Counted from the stretch's first letter, positions 40,101 through 51,243 are shown. The stretch is 64,000 nt of DNA from Mycoplasmopsis columbinasalis (GCF_900660705.1 NZ_LR215043.1:1-64000); one strand, 5' to 3'. Notes: a model not told the origin generated them from the letters alone. Made by a program: numbers and translations.

Positions 40101-40803
40101 ATTCAACTGGTACAGCTGATGTAGGAACAACCTCTTCAAGGATTTGTTTTGTTTCTTGGTCATCAGTATGTGGCGAAACTTGTACAACTTCAGTTGGCTT
40201 TTCAGTTTGAGTTTCAACTAAGTCTTCTTTGATTACTTCTTTGTTGGTTAGTTGTGAGTGTAATTGAGATGCGGTAAAATCACTTGGTTCTTGGTCTGGT
40301 CCAATAATGTGAATAACAATGTCTTCTTTGATTTGGTAAGTAGTAATAACTTGTGATGGTCTTTTAGGTTTTTTGTTGTATTTTGAAAATTCAACTTCGT
40401 TTGCAAGGTCGAAATATTTACTTGGATCATCAAGTAAAATGAATTCGATATTTTGTACATAATTTTCTAATTCAACAGGATCAACCTCTTTGGTTTGTGG
40501 ATTAATGCCAAGTTCATATTGAATTTCTCTTGGTGTATATTGGCCATCAAAACGTTTAGTTGTGATTTCATTTTTTCATTTACCATCAACTTCATCAATA
40601 ATTAACTTACCACCAAAAATAGCGAATGCTTTGTTGATATCATGAAACCAAACAGCAGTATCAATTTTTAGGTTCATAAATCATTTCAAAGCATCTTCTC
40701 TGGTATGAAATTTTGCTAAACCATGATCAATTTTTGGGTGCTTAAGCAGTCAAGGAAACACCGGATCACTTTTTCACTCAAAGGTACAGTTAAGTCTTTT
40801 CAT
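34114..40803 (-). CDS. Large acidic VKEDLV/LIKEEW repeat protein with C-terminal membrane anchor
   Basis: 2,229 residues in one frame (TGA Trp, TAG stop); the ATG at 40803 has an AAAGGAC site. There is no signal peptide. Residues 1-180 form a globular-looking Trp/Phe/Lys-rich domain. Residues ~190-1740 are about 23 repeats that alternate 'FVPVKEDLV' with 'NFNLIKEEWP' and spacers rich in Glu, Pro, Gln and Thr. A Tyr-rich helical domain follows (~1740-2040), then a Lys/Ala/Pro-rich linker. A single hydrophobic helix with 'IFLAFAALFVVAVIVLAVFG' ends just before the C-terminus. This is tail-anchored topology, which would leave the repeats in the cytoplasm. I recognise no family. Candidates are a cytoskeletal scaffold or a motility protein; an external role would need inverted topology. 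Confidence 0.85.
35600..39900 (-). repeat. VKEDLV/LIKEEW protein repeat array
   Basis: About 23 copies of the VKEDLV-coding box (TCTTCTTTAAC on the plus strand) from ~35825 to ~39790, each followed 60-90 bases on by an LIKEEW box. Two spacer classes alternate. The 'PHYPADGEPVDFNLI' and 'SPSPVNFNLI' variants mark different sub-units. Confidence 0.85.
37886..39700 (-). repeat. Five consecutive 363-bp near-identical tandem units
   Basis: GGTCACTCTTCTTTGATTAA recurs with at most a base or two changed at 37886, 38249, 38612, 38975, 39338 and 39701, exactly 363 bases apart (121 codons). The units differ at few bases, so this part was recently amplified or homogenised. Length variation between strains is likely. 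Confidence 0.85.
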
Positions 40804-41120
40804 ATTAAGTCCTTTATAGAATTCACTTTAGATTTATATTCATATATGAATATATAATAAATATGCGTTAATTATATATTATTTTGCTTCTCTTAAGTAT
40901 CATTGCTCTGGCAAACAATGATAAAGCAAAAGAAAATTAGCAAAATTTTAGAAGCAAAAGAAATCTAATTATTTCAAAAATCAATAATTCAAGTGAGAAC
41001 TTAACAGAAAAAAGTTTTTTTTTATTATTTTTTCGAAATAACACAAACAGTAAGTTTTGCGAATTAAGCTATTTTATAGATATATACGTTTAAGATAAAG
41101 ATTTTTATATAAAGTTTAAG
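40804..41120. other. AT-rich region upstream of the VKED-repeat gene
   Basis: No gene seen. Contains a perfect 18-base palindrome ATATTCATATATGAATAT at 40836-40853, 33-50 bases upstream of the ATG at 40803, and a T9 run (A9 on the coding strand) near 41035. The promoter is not obvious in such AT-rich DNA. Confidence 0.4.
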
Positions 41121-41149
41121 AAAAAAACTAGAAACTATAATTTCTAGTT
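41121..41149 (-). terminator. Terminator of the MFS-like gene
   Basis: Stem AACTAGAAA / TTTCTAGTT with a 6-base loop, followed by T7 on the minus strand. It lies ~130 bases after the stop at 41281. Confidence 0.75.
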
Positions 41150-41280
41150 AACATCATTTTTAGGTATTGAAAGATATTTTGTATAACAAACTTTATCTAT
41201 ATATAAATAAAAATAAGTAACAAAATCCAATGAGATTTAAAAACCAAAAATATAAACGGTTTTTTTCTGAGTGTTCTAGT

Positions 41281-42546
41281 TTAGATAATTTCTTTCTTCT
41301 GTTCTGTTTCTACTTTTTTGTAGCGTCTGCGTAAAAACGTTGAAATTATTATTAAACTTGTAAAAAGGAGTAGTAATGCCGCATAAAACACAAAGGTGTA
41401 ACGATAGTCGAGTTGTTTAGATGAGAGCGTAAATAATACAAATAAAATCGATGATAACACTACTCTAAAAACAATTGAATAACCATTTTGTTTGTGAAAA
41501 CTTTTTTGATCGAACATTTCATACGAGTTACTGTAAAAATAAGATAAGAAGATTGAAAAAAGTAATTGATGCAAACTCACAATACTTACAAAGGTAAAAA
41601 ACATAACTTCATTTTTCGAGTTCGCGAAAAAGACAATTACTAAAATTAAACTAAGCAAAATAATCGCACATAACGAATATTCTACTAATGTTTTTTTAGT
41701 TTTTAACCGCTTGGTTTTAAGTAACATCAAAGTAATGATTGTTCCTAAAATGCCGAAAACAGAAAAGATTAAGCTAATGTAAAAACCTCATGTTTCAACA
41801 TTGTAATCATTTTTCATAAAGTCAAAAATTTGTGTTAGTCCTTGTGTTTTTGGAAAAGTGAAAAAACCAATAATAGCTGACCCAGCAAGAATATAAATTC
41901 AAGACAAAATTTTATGTTTCTTTAAATTTGTTTTTTTATTAAATTCACTTTTGTGAAAAATAGCTGATTCTTTGCTAGTTTTAAGTGAAAAATACAAAAA
42001 ACCTGAAATTATATATGTCAACATATTGAATACTATTAACCAAAAGAATTCAAGTTTGTTGTACAAGAAATAACTAAAAAACAAAGAAATAGTTACACCT
42101 AAAGATGTTGCGAGTGAAGAAAAAGTATTGTACTTTTTCATCTCTTCGTTATTTTTTGAAATGAAAAAGATAATATTCTTTAAATAAATAAATCTAAAAG
42201 AATGTACTAAACCCAAAAATGTGCTAATTCCTATTAAAGACATCGAAAAACTATATTTATCAACTGTAAAAAATAGGACAATTGGTAAGACTAAAGAAAC
42301 TAAGCTTGTCATATCACGCAAAAATAAGGCTAAACGATCATTCTTAAATTTTTTTACCAACCAAGGACTTACGAAATAAACAAACATTGATGGCAATTGA
42401 ATTAATAAATACAGCAATGATACTAATCAAATATCACCTGTTATTCTATAAATATATATACTTGATGCAAATTTAAAAGATTCTGAACCTATAAATGAAA
42501 TTGTCAGCGACGAAACATATTTAGTTGCATTTATTTTAAAGTTCAT
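41281..42546 (-). CDS. MFS-like multi-pass membrane transporter
   Basis: 421 residues, very rich in Phe, Leu, Ile, Ser and Lys. Roughly 11-12 hydrophobic helices are visible, with a central hydrophilic Lys-rich loop near residues 200-215 separating two halves, as in MFS permeases. The 'PSMFVYFVSPWLVKKFKNDR' segment between TM2 and TM3 looks like the MFS loop. The substrate is not readable; drug-efflux-like MFS proteins are the closest type. The ATG at 42546 overlaps the end of the nucleotidyltransferase gene by 11 bases, so the two form a coupled pair. Base composition is clearly more AT-rich than the neighbouring housekeeping genes, which suggests an accessory, perhaps acquired, cassette. 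Confidence 0.7.
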
Positions 42547-43309
42547 TTTCTAATGCTCCGATTATAAACATCATATAAAAAAGATTCTTAAACATTAATT
42601 TTGAATTGAAATCATCATTTTTGCTCACTGGTATAGCAATTGTGATGGAATTTTTATTTGATAAATTTTGTTCGGCACAATCAACATTGTTGTTAACTAA
42701 TTTGTAAAGAATTCCATATTTTTGAAAAATGTTAATCAATTTATCAAAAAGAACACTTTTTTCACCAAAAAGAATCAAGCCTTCATTAATTCAATTGTTA
42801 TCTTTTAACATTTCTAAGTCTATACGTTGATTAGTTTGGTGATTAATTAAAAAACTTTCTTGATTTCGAGTGTTTAGAGTGAATTTTGACGACAAACTAG
42901 TAACTTCCTTATCAAAAAATTGAAATAAATAACTATTTATGTTAGAAACCTTGTTTGTTCAAATAAAAAAGTCTTCTCTTTTTTTGTCAGTAGGGATTTG
43001 CATAAATTTTCTACAAAAGTCAAAAAGCTGAGGTTTTTTATTACTAATTTGTTCTAAAAGATTTAATGATGCATAAAATTCTTTTTTTAATTTTTCAAAT
43101 CATTGTGTAACTTTGGTAGATACAATTTCAGATTCATCTTTTAGTTGTTGAGATGGCGAGTAACTTAAAATGAGATTACTGTTATATTCGTAAAAATTCG
43201 TTATAAAAAAGTTATTTAATAATGACTGTTTAATGAATTTTCTTTCAACTTCATTAGAAAAACAGTTAAAATATCGTTTTTCTTTAAAAATTCGTTTACA
43301 TCAAAACAA
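42536..43309 (-). pseudogene. 3' part of the nucleotidyltransferase gene, after frameshift
   Basis: Frame open from the TAA at 43331-43333 to the TAA at 42536-42538 (TGA Trp at several sites). Sequence from about 43255 onward ('SNEVERKFIKQSLLNN') continues the protein encoded in the other frame up to 'DILTVF'. There is no ATG or ribosome-binding site before residue ~110 of this fragment, so it is not a convincing separate gene. One extra T in the T5 run (plus A5 at 43258-43262) restores a single 413-residue protein from ATG 43776. Helical, Lys/Phe/Asn-rich, with no motif I recognise. Confidence 0.65.
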
Positions 43310-43776
43310 AAACTTTTTATTTTTGCGTTTTTATTATGCATAAAAAAATTTGAATCGATATATGAAATTGAAAACAATTTTTGTATTAGTGAAAAGTTTG
43401 GTTTCAAAAACAAAAGCCACTTATATTTTGTGGTTTTGTGAAAAAATTCGTCACTAGTAAAATGTTCTAGCATAATAATTTCGAACTTTACACCGTTTAT
43501 CAAAAAGACATTCAAATTGACATCTGAATGTTCCATTCTAATTTCTTTTTCAGCCAAAAACTTTAAGAATTCAATGTTATTTTCGTCATAATTATTCAAA
43601 AAGAAAACATCCACGTCGACAGGTGGTCTAGAATTTTCAGAAAAATAATTATTTGCCACACTGCCTTTAATAACAAATTTAACATTAGCATCGTGTTGCG
43701 TATTAAAAAGTTCTAAATATGATTCGATTTTGTTTAAAATGCTCTTAATTTTAGGACTTAAGTTAACTTGTTTCAT
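43216..43776 (-). CDS. Nucleotidyltransferase-fold protein, 5' part (frameshifted)
   Basis: ATG 43776 has a GGAGCAG site; the frame gives 186 residues to TAA 43216. The Pol beta-type nucleotidyltransferase signature is clear: 'KFVIKGSVANNYF' (GS), then 'PVDVDVFF' (D-x-D) near 55-60, and a third acidic position in 'VKFEIIMLEHF'. Such minimal NTases transfer nucleotides to proteins, RNA or small molecules (for example toxin-antitoxin MNT or AbiEii types). The last ~15 residues after 'DILTVF' are out of frame. The gene is paired with an overlapping membrane transporter downstream. Its AT-rich composition suggests an accessory locus. The substrate is unknown. Confidence 0.7.
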   Translation of the reverse strand: MKQVNLSPKIKSILNKIESYLELFNTQHDANVKFVIKGSVANNYFSENSRPPVDVDVFFLNNYDENNIEFLKFLAEKEIRMEHSDVNLNVFLINGVKFEIIMLEHFTSDEFFHKTTKYKWLLFLKPNFSLIQKLFSISYIDSNFFMHNKNAKIKSFCFDVNEFLKKNDILTVFLMKLKENSLNSHY

Positions 43777-44202
43777 TTTTCTGCTCCATTCTTTCTTATA
43801 TTTTCTTCTGAAGTTAAGTAATTTTGTTTTAACACAAAAAGAAAGATTGATCATTATACTTTTCTGATAAAAAATTAGGTGAAAAATAAACTCCGAAAAA
43901 AATTTTTCATAAAAATTGTCAGTTTTCTTTACTTAAGTTTTGCAGACTTTTTTTCATTTTTTCTTACTAAAATTACATTAACTAAAGAAGAAAAGGAATT
44001 AATTTTTTCAGATTAACAATTTTTTGTATTTATCTATAAAGTAGTAAGCAAACAAAAATTTCAGCGTAGAAGTTATGCCACAGGCGATAAATAACAATTT
44101 AAAAAATAAAGAATTATAATTTATTAGCTAAATTTCAACTACATTTTTCGTAGTTTGGACTAGATATTAAAATTTTTCACAATTTTAAAGGAGAATTACT
44201 TT
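43777..44202. other. Divergent intergenic region between nucleotidyltransferase and deoD
   Basis: No gene seen; very AT-rich. Candidate -10 boxes: minus TATAAT at 43859-43854 (for the nucleotidyltransferase) and plus TATAAT at 44115-44120 (for deoD, 83 bases before its ATG). No convincing -35 boxes. Confidence 0.4.
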
Positions 44203-44913
44203 ATGACCCCTCACATTCATGCAAAGAAAGGGGAAATCGCCAAGTTGGTAATTATGCCCGGCGACCCTCTTAGAGCAAAATTTATTGCAGAAACCTTTTT
44301 AGACCCTGGTTTTAAATTAGTGAACGAAGTAAGAAATATGTTTATGTTCACCGGAACATACAAAGGTAAACCAGTAACAATTGCTGGCTCGGGAATGGGT
44401 TGCCCATCAATGGGAATTTATAGTTACGAACTATTTAAATTTTACGACGTTGAAAAAATTGTAAGAATCGGTACCACTGGTGCATACTTACCTGAAATTA
44501 AACTTTATGAAACAATGTTAGTTACCGAAGCCTACTCTGACCAATCATACTATCGCCAAGCTGTTTTGGGTGACTCGAATCAAGTGGCAATGCCAAGTGT
44601 TGAACTTAACAAACAAATTGAAAATGTAGCTCACAAATTAAACATTCCTGTGCTTAAAGGCAGAATTCACTCATCAGATGTGTTCTATTCTAAAATTCCA
44701 CTTGCACAAAGAATTGAAGAATCAAAGGCAATTGCTGTGGAAATGGAATCATACGCACTATTTACAAACGCTGAAGCACTTGGCAAAAAAGCTGCGTGTT
44801 TATTAACAATTAGCGATAACATTGTAACTCACGAAGAAACTTCGCCAGCACAACGGCAAACAGCCTTTACAAATATGATGAAAATTGCTCTTGGTTTAGC
44901 ACTTGAGGACTAG
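44203..44913 (+). CDS. deoD: Purine-nucleoside phosphorylase (DeoD type)
   Basis: 236 residues from ATG 44203 with AAAGGAG 8 bases upstream. NP-I family signatures: 'VIMPGDPLRAKFIAETFL' (phosphate-binding Gly/Asp/Arg loop), 'GSGMGCPSMGIYSYELF', 'VRIGTTGAY' and 'VAVEMESYALF'-type sequence with the Glu that binds the ribose. The C-terminal 'LLTISDNIVTHEETS' carries the Asp that selects 6-oxo and 6-amino purines. It splits purine (deoxy)nucleosides with phosphate into base plus (deoxy)ribose-1-phosphate. It heads deoD-deoA-deoC, which together recover bases and feed sugar carbon to glycolysis. Cytoplasmic. Normal length. Confidence 0.95.
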   Translation: MTPHIHAKKGEIAKLVIMPGDPLRAKFIAETFLDPGFKLVNEVRNMFMFTGTYKGKPVTIAGSGMGCPSMGIYSYELFKFYDVEKIVRIGTTGAYLPEIKLYETMLVTEAYSDQSYYRQAVLGDSNQVAMPSVELNKQIENVAHKLNIPVLKGRIHSSDVFYSKIPLAQRIEESKAIAVEMESYALFTNAEALGKKAACLLTISDNIVTHEETSPAQRQTAFTNMMKIALGLALED

Positions 44914-44914
44914 T

Positions 44915-46207
44915 ATGCGGGCACTAGACATTATTGAAAAAAAACGCTTTAATCAAACTTTAACACACGAAGAAATTGATTTTCTTATCAATAATTATGT
45001 TAAAGGCGCCATTCCAGACTACCAAATGTCAGCCTTTTTGATGGCAGTGGTTTTTAACGGAATGCAAAGTGAAGAATTAGCTTACTTTACCAAAGTTATG
45101 ATGCACTCAGGTCGAGTTTTATCGTTAGCATCAATTCCAGGTATTAAAGTTGATAAACACTCTACTGGTGGTGTTGGTGACAAAACCACTTTATCTGTTG
45201 CTCCAATTTTAGCCGCACTTGGTGTTCCTGTGGCTAAAATGTCAGGCCGCGGACTCGGACACACTGGTGGCACAATTGATAAACTTGAATCGATTCCTGG
45301 TTTTAGTGTGGAAATGAGTGAACAAGCATTCATTGAACAAGTTAAAACTCACAACATTGCAATTATGGGACAATCAAAAGACCTTGTACCTGCTGATAAA
45401 ATGCTTTATGCCTTGCGTGATGTGACTGGTACAGTGCAGTCGGTGCATTTGATTGCTTCAAGTATTATGTCAAAAAAACTTGCTACCGGTGCCGATGCAA
45501 TTTTATTAGATGTTAAATGCGGTAAGGGTGCCTTTATGAAAACACTAGCCGAAGCAACTGAACTAGCACAAACGATGATCAACATCGGGAAAGAGTTAAA
45601 TGTTGATGTTCGTGCCGAAATCACCAATATGAACAGTCCCATTGGTCGCCAAATTGGTAATAAAAACGAAGTGTTGGAAGCTTTACAAATGCTTGAAGGA
45701 AATTCAGCTCCCGACTACCGTGAGTTAGTTTACTCATCATGTGCAACAATTTTAGAACAAGCCAAAGTTGCCGCTAATCACGAACAAGCCATCAAAATGA
45801 TTGATCAAGTCATCGCTGATGGTAGTGCAAGAGCAAAGTTCAAAGAATTTGTCGAATTACAAGGTGGAGACTTTAGCGCGCTTGAAGCCCAAAACTTCTG
45901 ACGCCCAGCTCACGAATTACAAGTCAAAGCTACTAGCACAGGCTTTTTACACATTTTTGATGCCTTAGTTTTTGGCCGGGTAGCAATGAAACTAGGTGCT
46001 GGTCGTGCCACCAAGCAAGACAAACTTGACTTTGAAGCTGGAATTACGTTACACCAAAAAACTAATGATCAAGTCAAAGTTGGCGACTTACTCTTTACAC
46101 TTTACTCATCAAAACCAATTGACCCTAATTTAGTAGCTGAACTAGCACAAGCTTTTAGTATTGTGGATAAACCAGTAGAAAACTCAATTATTTTGACCAA
46201 ACTTTAG
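44915..46207 (+). CDS. deoA: Pyrimidine-nucleoside (thymidine) phosphorylase
   Basis: 430 residues from ATG 44915; one TGA Trp at 45899-45901. The signature 'DKHSTGGVGDKTTL' (phosphate and nucleoside site), 'SGRGLGHTGGTIDKLES' and 'MSKKLATGADAI' are those of the thymidine/pyrimidine phosphorylase family, and the C-terminal domain is complete. It cleaves thymidine, deoxyuridine or uridine to base and sugar-1-phosphate. The ATG starts two bases after the deoD stop, so the two are translated in tandem. An upstream in-frame TTG at 44903 inside deoD is less likely as start. Confidence 0.95.
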
Positions 46208-46216
46208 AAGGATAAA

Positions 46217-46885
46217 ATGACAAAATACTTTCAATTAATCGATCATACTTACCTTAAACCTGAAGCAACTAGTAAAGAAATTGATAAATTAGTTGCCGAA
46301 GCACTTAAATATAAATTTAAAACCGTGTGCGTTAATAGTTATTGAGTTGAATATGTGGCAGCAAAACTCAAAGGTTCGTCTGTTGGCATCACTTGCGTTG
46401 TTGGTTTCCCTTTAGGAGCTTCCTTGCCACAAGTCAAGGCTTACGAAGCTAGTGAAGCCATTGCCTTAGGAGCAAGCGAAATCGATATGGTTATGAATAT
46501 TGGTGCATTTAAAGAACAGCACTATGATACAGTGGTAAACAACATTATGACTGTCAAAAAAACTTGTGGCAGCAAGATCTTAAAAGTTATTATCGAAACT
46601 GCTTTACTTACCGACCAAGAAATTGCGCTTGCAACTGAATTAGTAGTCAAAAGCGGCGCTGATTTTGTGAAAACATCAACTGGTTTTAGTTCACGCGGTG
46701 CACAACTAAAAGATATTCAAATTATGGCTGCCGCAACCAAAGGGCAAATTGCTATTAAAGCCGCTGGTGGCATTAGTTCACTTGCTGACTTAGAACAAAT
46801 GTACCAAGCTGGCGCCACTCGCTTTGGTACTTCCAAATCTGTACACATTTTTGAAAACACACAAGCTGACAAAAATGCTTACTAA
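46217..46885 (+). CDS. deoC: Deoxyribose-phosphate aldolase
   Basis: 222 residues from ATG 46217, preceded by AGAAGGAT; one TGA Trp at ~46344. Class I aldolase barrel with catalytic 'KVIIETALL' (Schiff-base region), '[11 protein letters not shown]' (Lys of the Schiff base) and 'IKAAGGI' (proton-relay Lys). It splits 2-deoxyribose-5-phosphate to acetaldehyde and glyceraldehyde-3-phosphate, linking deoxynucleoside salvage to glycolysis (eno is encoded downstream). A phosphopentomutase, needed to convert the 1-phosphate to the 5-phosphate, is not in this window. Last gene of the operon, followed by a bidirectional terminator. Confidence 0.95.
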
Positions 46886-46900
46886 TTAACTCTTACTAAC

Positions 46901-46935
46901 GAAAAAAAGAGAGACCTTAATGTCTCTCTTTTTTG
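46901..46935. terminator. Bidirectional terminator between deoC and the AEC permease gene
   Basis: Stem AGAGAGAC / GTCTCTCT (46908-46915 with 46922-46929), flanked by A7 on the left and T6 on the right, so it works for the plus-strand deo operon and the convergent minus-strand gene. Confidence 0.85.
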
Positions 46936-46943
46936 ATTTAAGT

Positions 46944-48200
46944 CTATACCACAGCGTCAAAAGTTAATTTGGAAATAATAATTCACAGTGGCATTGTAAT
47001 TACTGCTAAGAGCGTACTTAAGGATGAAACCTGTGAAGTAAACTTAGCGTGCGGGTGGTTAAAAGCTACTGCATAGGTTACACACCCAGTAGCCGGTGGC
47101 GTGGCGCTAATTAAGACAATTAACACACCGGTAGAAGTAGTAATGAGTTTAGTTCCGTGACTATCAATTGTCGGTAAAAGTAAGAGAATCACAAGTAGAA
47201 ACATTACAAATGGAACCGTTACTAGTTTATGGAACGAAGCAAATCACACCGACTTATCACGAATAGTTTCGCGTAAACTAGTATGAGCTAGTGAACCACC
47301 GATTAAGAGTCACGAGATTGGTGAGACAATTTTCACACCGGTAGTTAAAGTTGTTCCAAGTGCTGACACTTCGCTGAGAAAACCACCTCAGAACTGAAAG
47401 GCTTTAGGGTTAGTGGCAGCTTCGACTTCTGTAATCACTTTAGAATAAGGCAAGCCACCTTCTGAACTAACAAACCAAGTATCAAGTCCAGGAATTCATT
47501 GCAATGATCACACAAACAATGACAACAAGGCACCAATGAAAATTGGTGAAAAAATTTGTTTAAAGAGTGATTTCACGCTTTTACGCGTGAACTTTTCTCC
47601 AGTGTACTGAATTCGCATGTAGGAAGTCACACCAATTAAAAATGGAATGTTTCAAATTTGAAGGAGCGCAAGGGCAAAACCATCTTCGGCAAAAATACTG
47701 CCTTGCATTCCAATTACTAAAGGAGTAGCAAAAAGTTGGACACTACCGTACGAAAGCATCATCATCGCAGTTGACAATTTCGCTTGGTACGAACGAACAT
47801 AGGCAGCGCGATATTTACTAAAGTCTTCTTCCTTGTTGGCTGCTGCGAGTTGTGCATACAGCGCTTCCGCTTTGCGTGTAATAAACCTAGGAATTAACCT
47901 CGGATAATAATTTACAATCAAAGAACTTAAACCTGCACACGCCAAGTAAAAGACGGCACTCAAGCCCAAGACTACACCAATTTCAATCAAACTTTCAGCT
48001 TTAGTATTGACCATAAAGGAAGTAAAAGTAAGCATTGGCAGCAAGAACATCATAGTGAATTGCGCTAACTTTTTATTTATTTCAGGCGTAAATATTTTCC
48101 GCCTAGACGCTCAGTAACCAAGCACCACGAACACAAAAGTTGCAAAGACAGCGCCTCACATTCCTTGTGTTCTCATTAACATAATAAAATCTTTTCACAT
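46944..48200 (-). CDS. AEC-family (auxin efflux carrier-like) permease
   Basis: 418 residues from ATG 48200, with many TGA Trp codons. Around ten hydrophobic helices in two halves. 'FTPEINKKLAQFTMMFLLPM' near the N-terminus and 'ATPPATGCVTYAVAFNHPHA' near the C-terminus fit the AEC/auxin-efflux-carrier family, which in bacteria includes malate and other organic-acid transporters. The substrate is not readable. A hydrophilic Arg/Lys/Ala-rich loop lies between the two halves. It follows a small membrane protein gene after 19 bases, likely in one transcript. No strong ribosome-binding site (GAAAG only). Confidence 0.8.
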
Positions 48201-48219
48201 ACTTTAATACTTTCTTTTC

Positions 48220-48708
48220 TTAAGTTAAAGCAAACGGAATACCAATGCAAACAAAAATTAAACCTACTAAAATTGTTAAATAATAAGGAAAGTTACTTAA
48301 ACGAGTTTGTGTCAAACGTGCTTGCGTTTGATCATTAAGTTGTCTCTCTAGCGTTTTTACTTTTAACTTACGCACTTCGGTTTGTTTTTTTAATCGAGCT
48401 TCATCAAGTAAACCACGAATGCGTGCGTCTTCTTTTCGATTTTTGAATTTAAAAAAAGCATTAGCAAAAAATTTAGAGTTAAAAATAATACCAAGGAGTG
48501 CACCTAAAATTAGTATTGACCCTAAGACTGTTAAAGTATCGCTTATGACTCTGGAATGGGAATATTTTGATTTATTAACGAGCACTTTGTTGGAATTAAG
48601 CAAGTAAGTTAAGACGCCTAATCCAATTGCGACTACAGTAACTCCGAGCAAATAAAATAAACGTTTAAGTGTAAATGATTCAACAATTCTTTGTTTGAAA
48701 TTTGGCAT
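48220..48708 (-). CDS. Small membrane protein with central coiled-coil
   Basis: 162 residues. Three hydrophobic helices are visible: ~17-37, ~58-80 and ~142-161. A charged, heptad-like segment (~92-135, rich in Arg, Lys, Leu and Gln) lies between the second and third. No family recognised. The start at 48708 follows a hairpin (CTTTAGA / TCTAAAG at 48721-48737) after pip and has no clear ribosome-binding site. It ends 19 bases before the AEC permease, so it may be a partner of that transporter. Confidence 0.65.
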   Translation of the reverse strand: MPNFKQRIVESFTLKRLFYLLGVTVVAIGLGVLTYLLNSNKVLVNKSKYSHSRVISDTLTVLGSILILGALLGIIFNSKFFANAFFKFKNRKEDARIRGLLDEARLKKQTEVRKLKVKTLERQLNDQTQARLTQTRLSNFPYYLTILVGLIFVCIGIPFALT

Positions 48709-48786
48709 AGGAAAATTTTACTTTAGAAACTCTAAAGATAAAAGGAGAAAATTTACAAAAAATAGAAATTTCGATGAAAAAACTGC

Positions 48787-49749
48787 TTAAAATTGCGTTT
48801 TTAAGTTTTCCATAATTTCAATTAATTTTTTGGTCATCAGAGTTTCACTAAGCGCATGACCTGTTTTAGGTAAGAGAAAAAGTTGTGAATTTGGCAGTTG
48901 TTGGTGTAATTCAAATGCCGCAAGTGGACGACACACAAAATCAAGTTCGCCGTGCACTAAGAAAGTTGGTATGTGTTTGATTTTTGCAACATTATTTAAA
49001 ATAAAGTTATCTGGTAAAAAAATATTGTTGTGAAAATATCAATTTTCAATCAAAGCAATTTCACGAATTTCTTTGTAAGCTTGTTTGGTTAATGCACCAA
49101 GTTTTTGTTGTTTAGCACTACAAAGTAATTGTTCAAACTGCGCCCAGTGAATGAATGCTTGCTTTTGTTGTTCTGGGGTGCCGTGTTGCATTAATTCGTA
49201 GTAACTTTCTTTAATATTTTTGCGTTGCTCTGAACTTAAAATTGAAACATAATTAGCAAATTCAACTGGCTTCATTGAGTCAACGCCTTCTTGGTAAAAC
49301 CAGTCAATATCACTTTTGCGCGCTAAGAAAATTCCCCGCAAAACTAAAGCACTCACTCGTTCAGGATAGTGAATCGCATAGATTAAAGCTAAAGTTGAAC
49401 CTCAAGAACCACCGAAAACTATTCATTTTTCAATGCCTAATTTAGTTCTTAATTGTTCAATATCTTTTAATAAGTTTTGCGTGGTGTTCCGCGTCAACTC
49501 TGAGTTTTTTAATGATTTACCGCAGCCTCTTTGGTCGAATAAAACTATGTTATAGGCTTGTTGGTTAAAATATCTGCGGTAATGTGGTCTTAGTCCGCCG
49601 CCAGGTCCGCCGTGTAAAAAGAGGACAGGAATTCCTTGTGGATTGCCACAGAGTTCATAATAAATAAACTCACCATCATAAGTTTCCATCTCGCCTTGAA
49701 CATAAGGTTCGATTGCAGGATGTAAGTATTTTTCGAATGTCTTTTTCAT
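48787..49749 (-). CDS. pip: Proline iminopeptidase
   Basis: 320 residues from ATG 49749. Alpha/beta hydrolase of peptidase family S33: oxyanion 'HGGPGGG' at ~46-52, 'DQRGCGKS' at ~72-79, nucleophile elbow GGSWGS (Ser115; its Trp is TGA), Asp in 'HGELDFVCR' and His in 'TGHA'. It removes N-terminal proline from peptides in the cytoplasm and supports amino-acid scavenging. A TATAAT sits only ~12 bases upstream of this ATG and no Shine-Dalgarno is seen, so the mRNA may be nearly leaderless. An in-frame upstream start at 49773 would lie inside the eno terminator and is less likely. Confidence 0.93.
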
Positions 49750-49764
49750 AGTAAAGAAATTATA

Positions 49765-49795
49765 AAAAAGCAACTTAAATTACTTAAGTTACTTT
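49765..49795 (-). terminator. Terminator after enolase
   Basis: 11-bp stem with arms AAGTAACTTAA / TTAAGTTGCTT (one G-U) and a 5-base loop, then T6 on the minus strand. The T tract runs into the TATAAT of pip. Confidence 0.75.
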
Positions 49796-49815
49796 TTAAT
49801 TACAAGAGTAGAAAG

Positions 49816-51243
<1,428 letters not shown>

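Noticed and set aside
41030-41050. T9 run as a phase-variation switch for the VKED gene
   Set aside because: It lies ~230 bases from the start with no visible promoter spacing role; in such AT-rich DNA the run is unremarkable.
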